A stretch of DNA of 6,237 nucleotides from an uncultured Gemella sp. (lineage in GTDB: Bacteria; Bacillota; Bacilli; Staphylococcales; Gemellaceae), in contig CAMYEU010000104.1 of assembly GCA_947254465.1 (NCBI GenBank), positions 1-6,237 of the forward strand, read 5' to 3'. The translations under genes and the position numbers were made by a program. Shown in pieces: positions 1 through 4,983 of the stretch. Position 1 is the first letter of the stretch, and the number at the start of each line of letters is the position of its first letter. The notes beneath the pieces were generated by a model, which saw only the letters and a program-made list of their open reading frames with translations, was not told the DNA's origin and made no database searches.

Positions 1-178
1 CTAAACCTGAAGCTTCTAATGGGGATGCTCTTGTTCAACCTGAACTTCCTGAATTTAATGGTGGAGTAAATGATACAACACCTCCTACTTCTGATAAACC
101 TGAAGGTGAAGCTCCAAAAACTACTAAACCTGAAGCTTCTAATGGGGATGCTCTTGTTCAACCTGAACTTCCTGAATT
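1..178 (+). repeat. Direct repeat of 123-bp period (41 residues) in the surface protein
   Basis: Positions 1-55 are identical, base for base, to 124-178, giving a 123-bp (41-codon) period. The first difference is at 56 versus 179. The unit encodes K-P-E-A-S-N-G-D-A-L-V-Q-P-E-L-P-E-F followed by a G-G-V-N core and a Pro/Thr/Lys-rich spacer. The match starts at base 1 of the window, so the array probably extends further left. Perfect identity without synonymous drift suggests recent duplication or gene conversion. Confidence 0.95.
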
Positions 179-494
179 CACGGGTGGTGTGAACGGAGCT
201 GAAGCTGAAGTTAATGAAGTTCCTGAGTTCACTGGTGGAGTAAATGCAGTTGAAGAAGCTGTTAATGAAGTTCCTGAGTTCTCTGGCGGAGTAAATGCAG
301 TTGAAGAAGCTATTAATGAAGTTCCTGAATTTGATTTATCTAAACTTGGAAATGATAAACCTACAAATCCAAGTAAAAAATCTACAGAAAAAGTTCTACC
401 AAAAACTGGTACAACTTCTTCTAGCACTGCTACACTAGGATTAAGCTTAATTGCTCTTGTAAGTGTAGTTATTAGACGTAAACTTTCTAAATAG
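1..494 (+). CDS. LPxTG cell-wall-anchored repeat surface protein, C-terminal part (5' end cut off)
   Basis: Only the last 163 residues are present. The first full codon is at position 3, the frame is open to the left edge, and it stops with TAG at 492-494. A GTG at 189 could mimic a start, but it lies inside the repeats and has no ribosome binding site. Visible in order: a 41-residue Pro/Glu-rich repeat (one full copy and the start of the next), then 17-residue repeats with the core V-N-E-V-P-E-F-x-G-G-V-N, a short Lys/Ser/Thr linker, LPKTG (396-410), a hydrophobic stretch (TLGLSLIALVSVVI) and the basic tail RRKLSK. This is the classic sortase A cell-wall sorting layout, so the protein should be covalently attached to peptidoglycan with the repeats as a wall-spanning stalk. 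Similar P-E-F/Y-x-G-G-V-N repeats occur, as far as I recall, in streptococcal and Gemella surface proteins, including proteases and adhesins. The functional N-terminal domain is outside the window, so no ligand or enzyme activity can be assigned. Confidence 0.9.
   Translation, partial: KPEASNGDALVQPELPEFNGGVNDTTPPTSDKPEGEAPKTTKPEASNGDALVQPELPEFTGGVNGAEAEVNEVPEFTGGVNAVEEAVNEVPEFSGGVNAVEEAINEVPEFDLSKLGNDKPTNPSKKSTEKVLPKTGTTSSSTATLGLSLIALVSVVIRRKLSK
210..329 (+). repeat. Tandem 51-bp repeats (17 residues) in the surface protein
   Basis: Two adjacent units, 210-260 and 261-311, differ at only 2 of 51 bases (ACT/TCT and GGT/GGC codons). A third partial, more diverged unit (312-329) breaks off after I-N-E-V-P-E-F. 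Each unit reads V-N-E-V-P-E-F-(T/S)-G-G-V-N-A-V-E-E-A. The core P-E-F-x-G-G-V-N is shared with the 41-residue repeats, so both arrays probably derive from one ancestral module. Confidence 0.93.
396..491 (+). other. Sortase cell-wall sorting signal (LPKTG, membrane helix, RRK tail)
   Basis: LPKTG is encoded at 396-410 and is followed by a Thr/Ser spacer, about 14 hydrophobic residues and the tail RRKLSK just before the stop. In known sortase A substrates the enzyme cuts between Thr and Gly of LPxTG and links Thr to the cell-wall precursor, while the helix and positive tail hold the protein in the membrane. All three parts are present in the right order and spacing. Confidence 0.95.
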
Positions 495-517
495 TCAATT
501 AGTGTATAAAAAACTTT

Positions 518-552
518 AAAGAGTATGGATTTTCCATACTCTTTTCTTTTTA
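518..552 (+). terminator. Rho-independent terminator of the surface protein gene
   Basis: An 11-bp perfect stem (518-528 AAAGAGTATGG with 534-544) encloses a 5-base loop (ATTTT). A T-rich tail runs to 551, interrupted by one C. It starts 23 bases after the TAG stop, on the strand expected for ending the surface-protein transcript. Confidence 0.9.
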
Positions 553-604
553 CATCATCTAAATTAAAATGTATATTTATATAATTTCTATTTTCAAAAA
601 TAGT

Positions 605-670
605 AAAAATCAGACTTATCCTAAATAATGTAATTTTATTTTTACATATATTTATTTTAAGTCTGATCTT
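605..670 (-). terminator. Long structured terminator of kup
   Basis: This lies directly downstream of the kup stop on the minus strand. The outer stem pairs 609-618 with 658-667 (10 bp perfect; three more pairs with one G-U wobble reach 670). A 3x3 internal loop follows, then 622-627 pairs with 649-654, one base is bulged (648), and 628-633 pairs with 642-647 around an 8-base loop. In the minus direction the structure ends in TTTTT at 609-605, with a further T-rich run. The arms are much longer than in a simple terminator, but the U-tract and position support that role. Confidence 0.75.
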
Positions 671-673
671 ATT

Positions 674-2614
674 TTATTGAACTCTTGTTAGTCTTTTTAC
701 TTTAGTCTGTACTACATTTAAAGGTACCGCTTCTTTAGTTATAACACTCGTATCTAAACCAAACCATTTTTCTGGCGTTACAGTAATTTTCTTTAATTTC
801 AATCTTAAGCTCATAATAAAATTATCAAATGAAGATAATCCATTACTATTTCCTAATACTTCTTCAATCAATACGAATCTAAAATCTCCTACTGTTTCGG
901 CTTTTCCTCTTAAATTATACTTAGTAGGTTGTAAGTCTAATTCTTTATTTTCTAATAAATCCCCTATAACTTGACGCATAAATGTATTTACTCTTTGATT
1001 TTCCCTAAAACCTAAGTTGAAAGTGATTTTGAAGATTTTTTTATCACTAAATTTTGTAACTTTATACTCTCTTTTGTATGGCTTATCTATGACATTTATA
1101 TGCACAAAAAAGTACACATTAGCTCTTTTAGGTTGTTTATTCAATATAGAATACAGTACAGCATAGTCTACATCTTCTTCATACTTCGCTCCTGTTAAAT
1201 ATACTAGATTAGTTGCATATTTTGGTATGCTTTTATCTACACTTAATTTTAACAATTGCTTTGTATAATTTTTTACCGTTAAATACTGACTTTCTCTTTC
1301 TTTTATTTCTGTTCCTTTATACCAAATAAACATAATTATAAATATTAATGTAGCAATTATTACTGTTATATATCCACCATTGACAAATTTCAAACTATTT
1401 GCATATAAGAATAGTAATTCTTCTATCCCAAAAAATAATATGAACATTACAGAAAATGTTTTTTTATTTTTTATTTTATATAAATATATACTTAATAACA
1501 TTGTCGTTACAAACATTGTTATACTAATACTTAGTCCATATGCCGCTTCCATATTACTACTTGTTCTAAAAAATAATACTACACAACTACTACAAATAAA
1601 TAATATTATATTAACCGCGGATACGTAGACCTGTCCTTTTAGTTCGGTTGGATATTTTATCATTAATTTCGGGAATAAGTTTAATTTTATCGCTTCTGAT
1701 ATCAGTGTAAATGATCCTGTAATTAGACTTTGGCTGGCTATTATCGCAGCAAATGTCGCCAATATTACTTGAAATACTATGAAATTCTCAGGTACTATCG
1801 CAAAGAATGGATTTTTTGTTACATTATAATCTGTCGATAGTAAATACGCTGCTTGACCAAAATAGTTTGTAAGTAAACAAATTTTAACAAAGAACCATGC
1901 CATCCTTACATTTTTTCTACCACAATGTCCTAAATCTACATACAAATCCTCAGCTCCCGATACACATAAAAATACTGCTCCTAATAAAACAAATACCCCA
2001 GGATAGCTAATCATCAACTGTAGCGCATATTTTGGATTTATCGCTTTTAATACTTCTGGTCTAGCACTTAATGACTTTAACCCCCAAAACAACAATGATA
2101 AAAACCACATAGTCATTATAGGTCCAAAAAGTGATCCTATTTTTTTTGTTCCAAAACGTTGAAATGAAAAAATAAAGATAAAGATTATAAGTACTAGTAT
2201 TATTACATCATTAGTATTTATAGAAGGAATTATATCATGCAATCCCTCTACTGCAGAGGTTACCGTAATTGCAGGTGTAATTATTCCATCAGCTAAAAGA
2301 GTTGCTCCTCCTATCATCGCTAAAAGTGCGACACTTCGTTTTGTTTTATTTTTTATTAAAGCAAAAAGCGAAAATACTCCCCCTTCACCATGGTTATCTG
2401 CCTTCAATGCTATCATTACATATTTTGTTGTCGTTTGTAAAGTCATTATCCAAAATATTAAACTCACAAAACCCAATACTAGATTTTCACTCATCATATT
2501 ATCACTATTATGAACAAATGATTTCATAACATATAAAACTGAAGTTCCTATATCACCAAATATTATTCCTATTGTTATTATTACACCAAGAAAAGTTAAT
2601 CTTGATTTATCCAT
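674..2614 (-). CDS. kup: Kup-family (KUP/HAK/KT) potassium uptake transporter
   Basis: The 646-residue protein is full length for the family (E. coli Kup is about 620). It takes up K+ through the cytoplasmic membrane, in known members together with protons. The N-terminal ~430 residues are mostly hydrophobic, with about 12 membrane segments. Family motifs are visible: F-G-D-I-G-T-S-V-L-Y (residues 19-28), N-H-G-E-G-G-V-F-S-L (74-83), L-L-A-D-G-I-I-T-P-A-I (106-116) with Glu123 shortly after, S-G-A-E-D-L-Y-V-D-L-G-H (219-230), F-G-Q-A-A-Y-L-L (252-259) and S-Q-S-L-I-T-G-S-F (294-302). The remaining ~200 residues form the usual soluble cytoplasmic C-terminal region. The ATG at 2614 has an AAGAAGGT ribosome binding site (complement of 2621-2628) 6 bases upstream. 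The usual Pro in GTSPLY is Val26. Lactococcal Kup proteins are known to be inhibited by c-di-AMP; that may apply here but is not visible in the sequence. It is a single-gene transcript, divergent from nagA and convergent with the surface-protein gene. Confidence 0.95.
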   Translation of the reverse strand: MDKSRLTFLGVIITIGIIFGDIGTSVLYVMKSFVHNSDNMMSENLVLGFVSLIFWIMTLQTTTKYVMIALKADNHGEGGVFSLFALIKNKTKRSVALLAMIGGATLLADGIITPAITVTSAVEGLHDIIPSINTNDVIILVLIIFIFIFSFQRFGTKKIGSLFGPIMTMWFLSLLFWGLKSLSARPEVLKAINPKYALQLMISYPGVFVLLGAVFLCVSGAEDLYVDLGHCGRKNVRMAWFFVKICLLTNYFGQAAYLLSTDYNVTKNPFFAIVPENFIVFQVILATFAAIIASQSLITGSFTLISEAIKLNLFPKLMIKYPTELKGQVYVSAVNIILFICSSCVVLFFRTSSNMEAAYGLSISITMFVTTMLLSIYLYKIKNKKTFSVMFILFFGIEELLFLYANSLKFVNGGYITVIIATLIFIIMFIWYKGTEIKERESQYLTVKNYTKQLLKLSVDKSIPKYATNLVYLTGAKYEEDVDYAVLYSILNKQPKRANVYFFVHINVIDKPYKREYKVTKFSDKKIFKITFNLGFRENQRVNTFMRQVIGDLLENKELDLQPTKYNLRGKAETVGDFRFVLIEEVLGNSNGLSSFDNFIMSLRLKLKKITVTPEKWFGLDTSVITKEAVPLNVVQTKVKRLTRVQ

Positions 2615-2644
2615 ACTTTTACCTTCTTAATTAAAATAAATTAA

Positions 2645-2679
2645 AATTATATTAACTTGATAAAATCAGTAATATAATT
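2645..2679 (-). promoter_or_regulatory. Hairpin in the kup 5' leader
   Basis: A 10-bp perfect inverted repeat (2645-2654 with 2670-2679) closes over an internal loop and a second 4-bp stem (2658-2661 with 2665-2668). If transcription starts near 2683, the hairpin forms almost at the 5' end of the kup mRNA. The stem is all A-U, so it is modest in stability. It has no U-tract and the leader is far too short for the c-di-AMP (ydaO) riboswitch. A 5' mRNA-stabilising hairpin or a protein operator are the possible readings. Confidence 0.4.
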
Positions 2680-2689
2680 CACACTTATA

Positions 2690-2717
2690 ATTATATTACT
2701 CTTAAACCTAAAGTCAA
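2690..2717 (-). promoter_or_regulatory. Sigma-A-type promoter of kup
   Basis: Read on the minus strand, TTGACT (complement of 2712-2717) and a perfect TATAAT (complement of 2690-2695) are separated by 16 bases. This predicts a start of transcription near 2683 and a leader of about 70 bases before the kup ATG. It is the best promoter match in the intergenic region. Confidence 0.75.
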
Positions 2718-2884
2718 TAGTAAGTATATTAAGTTTTTATTATATATCTTCTTTAATATAAATTTACTTACTTCCTCTCTAATATAACACCTTAAATTTT
2801 CCAAAAAAATAACTGCGGTTTTTTTACTTTATTAAATCACTAAAAATACCTTCAAATTAATTTTGAAAACTTTTACTTTTCTAC
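2718..2884. other. AT-rich divergent spacer between kup and nagA; one weak A/T palindrome
   Basis: No coding potential is seen here. The only notable element is an imperfect palindrome centred at 2815/2816: seven A (2803-2809), T, AACTGCGGTT, then a T-run to 2825. It could form a short hairpin ahead of a U-tract on the plus strand, but there is only a 3-5 bp core and no plus-strand gene upstream that needs a terminator. It also contains the only CG dinucleotide of this stretch, and the surrounding bases do not fit a cre site. Confidence 0.5.
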
Positions 2885-2914
2885 TTTACAAATATATTTA
2901 AAATGTGTTAACAT
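2885..2914 (+). promoter_or_regulatory. Possible promoter of the nagA-nagB operon
   Basis: TTTACA (2885-2890, 5 of 6 to the -35 consensus) and TAACAT (2909-2914, 4 of 6 to the -10 consensus) are 18 bases apart. Several other weak pairs exist in this AT-rich DNA, so the call is tentative. Its attraction is that the proposed -10 box overlaps the left arm of the inverted repeat at 2902-2938, as expected for a repressed promoter. Confidence 0.3.
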
Positions 2915-2938
2915 TAAATTAAAGAAATTTAACACATT
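2902..2938. promoter_or_regulatory. Inverted repeat before nagA, candidate operator
   Basis: AATGTGTTAA (2902-2911) is repeated exactly inverted as TTAACACATT (2929-2938) with 17 bases between, centre to centre 27 bases. The left arm also contains the perfect 8-base palindrome TGTTAACA (2906-2913). The element lies 40-77 bases before the nagA ATG. No U-tract follows, so a terminator is unlikely. A repressor site for the amino-sugar operon is the natural inference. It does not look like the NagR (YvoA) sites of Bacillus subtilis as I remember them, so the regulator is unknown. Confidence 0.5.
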
Positions 2939-2978
2939 AAATTTAAAGATAGATTTTTAAGAAAAAAGGGGTGCTATT

Positions 2979-4127
2979 ATGCTAATAAAAAGTAAAAAAG
3001 TTTGGTCAAGCGGACAATTTCTTCCTCTTATTTTAGAGATAGAAGATAAAAAAATTACTGCTGTTTATGACTATGATGCATTCGATAAAGTAGATTATGA
3101 TTTTGAATCTAATCGTATTTTACCAGGATTCATAGATGTTCATACACATGGAGCTTATGGTTACGATACTAATGATGTTAACGAGGAAGGACTTCGTAAC
3201 TGGACTAAAAATATTGTTTCTGAGGGAGTGACATCATTTTTACCAACAACAATTACACAAACTGAAGAAGTTCTTCTAAAAGCTGTTGCTAATGTAGCAA
3301 AAGTATATGAAGAAGGTTACGAAGGTGCTGAAATTTTAGGGATTCACTTCGAAGGTCCTTATCTTGATGTAGAAAAACGTGGTGCTCAACCTTTAAGTTG
3401 TATCCAAACACCAAGTGTTGAACAATTTAAAAAATTCCAAGCAGCTAGTAAAAATCTAATTAGACTTATTACTATCGCTTGCGAAAAAGATATCGACTAT
3501 AAACTAACTAAATACTTAGTAAGTCAAGGTATTAGAGTAAGTTTAGGGCACTCTGCTTGTAATTATAAAGAAAGTTACTTAGCATTCGCTAACGGTGCTA
3601 CTTCTCAAACTCACGTTTATAATGGGATGGTAGGATTCCACCATCGTGACGGAGGTCAAGTAGGATTTGCTTTACGTGCACGTGATGCATATGGAGAAAT
3701 TATCTGTGATGGTATCCACTCTACTACAGATGCTTTAAATACATACTTCACAGCTAAAGGACGTGATCATGGAATTATGATTACCGATTCACTTTGTGCT
3801 AAAGGTTGTGGTCGTGGTTCTTACATCTTCGGTGGAGAAAATATGGAAATATACGAAGATGGTAGTGCACACCGTGACGATGGACGTTTAGCAGGTTCTA
3901 CACTTAGAGTTATCGATGGTCTACGTGTCTTAATTGAGGATGCTTTAGTTCCTGTAGACGCAGCGATTAACTCATGCACAAAAAATCCTGCAGAAATGCT
4001 AGGTTTTGCTGATCGTAAAGGTAAAATAAAAGTTGGCTATGATGCTGACCTTGTTGTTATTAGTCCTACATACGAAGTACTAACAACATTTGCACGTGGT
4101 GAAGAAGTTTATAAAAAAGAAGATTAA
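2979..4127 (+). CDS. nagA: N-acetylglucosamine-6-phosphate deacetylase
   Basis: The 382-residue length is normal for the family. It removes acetate from GlcNAc-6-phosphate to give glucosamine-6-phosphate in the cytosol, the first committed step of GlcNAc use and a shared step in sialic acid use. It belongs to the amidohydrolase (TIM-barrel) superfamily. Motifs seen: P-G-F-I-D-V-H-T-H-G (His55, His57), G-I-H-F-E-G-P-Y (metal ligand Glu125), S-L-G-H-S (His191), T-H-V-Y-N-G-M (His212), D-G-I-H (His247) and the catalytic Asp270 in M-I-T-D-S. The C-terminal N-P-A-E-M-L-G and G-Y-D-A-D-L-V-V closing motifs are intact. All expected ligands are present, so it should be active. ATG 2979 is preceded by AAGGGGTG (2966-2973), 5 bases away. 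nagB starts 18 bases after the stop, so the two are surely co-transcribed. Confidence 0.97.
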   Translation: MLIKSKKVWSSGQFLPLILEIEDKKITAVYDYDAFDKVDYDFESNRILPGFIDVHTHGAYGYDTNDVNEEGLRNWTKNIVSEGVTSFLPTTITQTEEVLLKAVANVAKVYEEGYEGAEILGIHFEGPYLDVEKRGAQPLSCIQTPSVEQFKKFQAASKNLIRLITIACEKDIDYKLTKYLVSQGIRVSLGHSACNYKESYLAFANGATSQTHVYNGMVGFHHRDGGQVGFALRARDAYGEIICDGIHSTTDALNTYFTAKGRDHGIMITDSLCAKGCGRGSYIFGGENMEIYEDGSAHRDDGRLAGSTLRVIDGLRVLIEDALVPVDAAINSCTKNPAEMLGFADRKGKIKVGYDADLVVISPTYEVLTTFARGEEVYKKED

Positions 4128-4145
4128 TAAGTAAGGGGTAATTCT

Positions 4146-4865
4146 ATGAAATATTTAGTTTTTAATTCTAAAAAAGAAGCTTCAAAAGAAGCATACAAAA
4201 TTTTAAGAAGTTTGATTAATGAAAATTCAACACTAGGTCTTGCTACTGGAGGATCTCCTACATCTTTATACGAAGAAATGATTGCAGACCACAAAGCAGG
4301 GAATTTTAGCTATAAAAATGTAAAATCTTACAATTTAGATGAATATGTAGGAATCAGCTATGATCATCCAGAAAGTTACCATAAATTTATGGAAACTAAT
4401 CTATTCGATCATATCGATATAGAAAAAAACAACACTCATGTTCCTGATGCTGGAAATAGTGACTTAGATTCAGCCTTAAAAACATATCAAGAACAATTAA
4501 ACAATGCTGAAATCGATGTTCAAATCCTTGGTGTTGGCTCTAATGGCCACATTGGATTTAACGAACCAGGTACATCTTTTGATACAGGAGTACATATTGT
4601 TGATTTAAAACAAGAAACAATAGAAGCAAATTCAAGATTCTTTAATAATGATATTAATCTAGTACCAAAACAGGCTGTAACAATGGGAATAAACGATATT
4701 ATGAAGGCTAAACACATAATCTTATTAGCTTTTGGTAAAGCTAAACAACAAGCTATTAAAAGTTTAGTAGAAGGCGAAGATGTAACTGAAAATATTCCAT
4801 GTACTGTTCTAAAAAATCATCCAAGTGTATACGTACTAGTAGACAAAGAAGCAGACTTTAAATAG
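4146..4865 (+). CDS. nagB: Glucosamine-6-phosphate deaminase
   Basis: At 239 residues this is the short Firmicutes form (E. coli NagB is about 266). It converts glucosamine-6-phosphate to fructose-6-phosphate and ammonia, following NagA directly. Motifs: the phosphate-binding L-A-T-G-G-S-P-T (32-39), N-L-D-E-Y-V-G (63-69) with the general base Asp65, G-S-N-G-H-I-G-F-N-E-P (131-141) with His135 and Glu140. Where E. coli has Asp141, there is Asn133. This is, to my knowledge, the usual residue in the Bacillus-type enzyme and not a defect. The shorter C-terminus fits the non-allosteric Gram-positive type. The ATG has AAGGGGT (4133-4139) 6 bases upstream, the same ribosome binding site style as nagA. 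No standard terminator follows; a palindrome at 4874-4922 occupies that place. Confidence 0.97.
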   Translation: MKYLVFNSKKEASKEAYKILRSLINENSTLGLATGGSPTSLYEEMIADHKAGNFSYKNVKSYNLDEYVGISYDHPESYHKFMETNLFDHIDIEKNNTHVPDAGNSDLDSALKTYQEQLNNAEIDVQILGVGSNGHIGFNEPGTSFDTGVHIVDLKQETIEANSRFFNNDINLVPKQAVTMGINDIMKAKHIILLAFGKAKQQAIKSLVEGEDVTENIPCTVLKNHPSVYVLVDKEADFK

Positions 4866-4873
4866 TCAAATTT

Positions 4874-4922
4874 GTGGGAGTGGATTTCGACTAAACCATC
4901 ATCTCCAGTCGAACCCTCCCAC
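4874..4922 (+). repeat. GC-rich nested palindrome after nagB (terminator-like or dispersed repeat)
   Basis: The outer stem GTGGGAG (4874-4880) pairs with CTCCCAC (4916-4922). The inner stem TTCGACT (4886-4892) pairs with AGTCGAA (4907-4913). Between them lie TGGAT and CC, and GG with CC could add two pairs. The apical loop has 14 bases. The element is far richer in G and C than its surroundings. No run of T follows (next is TATAATAAATAAA), so it is not a standard rho-independent terminator. GTGGGAGTGG-type palindromes recur between genes in several Firmicutes, so a dispersed intergenic repeat is one possibility. Blocking 3' decay of the nagAB mRNA, or partial termination, is another. Confidence 0.65.
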
Positions 4923-4954
4923 TATAATAAATAAATCTATGTAAGCGTTTAATT
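4923..4954 (+). promoter_or_regulatory. TATAAT box and cre (CcpA) site in front of the mutarotase gene
   Basis: ATGTAAGCGTTTAATT (4939-4954) fits the Firmicutes catabolite-responsive element, with one or two mismatches, depending on the consensus used, near its right end. A perfect TATAAT (4923-4928) lies just upstream. If it is the -10 box, the cre site covers about +5 to +20, a repressing position. The region about 17 bases upstream of the TATAAT does not resemble TTGACA (CATCTC at 4900-4905), so the promoter itself is uncertain. The cre site would make expression glucose-repressed through CcpA. Confidence 0.65.
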
Positions 4955-4983
4955 TTGTAAAAATAAATAGGGAGGTACAATAA

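Noticed and set aside
1..329. CRISPR array or other spacer-repeat system in the repeats at the left end
   Set aside because: The repeats are in one open reading frame, their periods are multiples of three, and they end in a sortase signal; they are protein repeats.
158..427. 89-residue open frame on the minus strand, opposite the surface protein repeats
   Set aside because: It is a shadow of the repeat codons: its Ser/Thr-rich repeats mirror the plus-strand repeat array, and there is no ribosome binding site or known domain.
189..494. GTG at 189 as start of a small 101-residue protein
   Set aside because: The same frame is open to the left edge and encodes matching repeats upstream, so the GTG is an internal Val in G-G-V-N. 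No ribosome binding site precedes it.
1380..1628. 82-residue plus-strand open frame inside kup
   Set aside because: It lies antisense to conserved membrane segments of Kup and has no recognisable family or ribosome binding site.
2302..2529. 75-residue plus-strand open frame inside kup
   Set aside because: Antisense to the conserved N-terminal motifs of Kup; hydrophobic character merely reflects the opposite strand.
2615..2683. c-di-AMP (ydaO/kimA type) riboswitch before kup
   Set aside because: The leader is only about 70 bases, shows one simple A-U hairpin and none of the multi-helix conserved core expected of that riboswitch.
2615..2978. cre site controlling nagAB
   Set aside because: The only CG noticed in the spacer (2816-2817) has about five mismatches to the cre consensus around it.
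4539..4547. Asn133 of NagB in place of E. coli catalytic-site Asp141
   Set aside because: Bacillus-type NagB enzymes normally have S/A-N-G-H-I here, and Asp65, His135 and Glu140 are intact, so this is a lineage feature and not a damaged enzyme.
4520..4717. 65-residue minus-strand open frame inside nagB
   Set aside because: Antisense to the NagB catalytic region, without start signals or similarity to known proteins.
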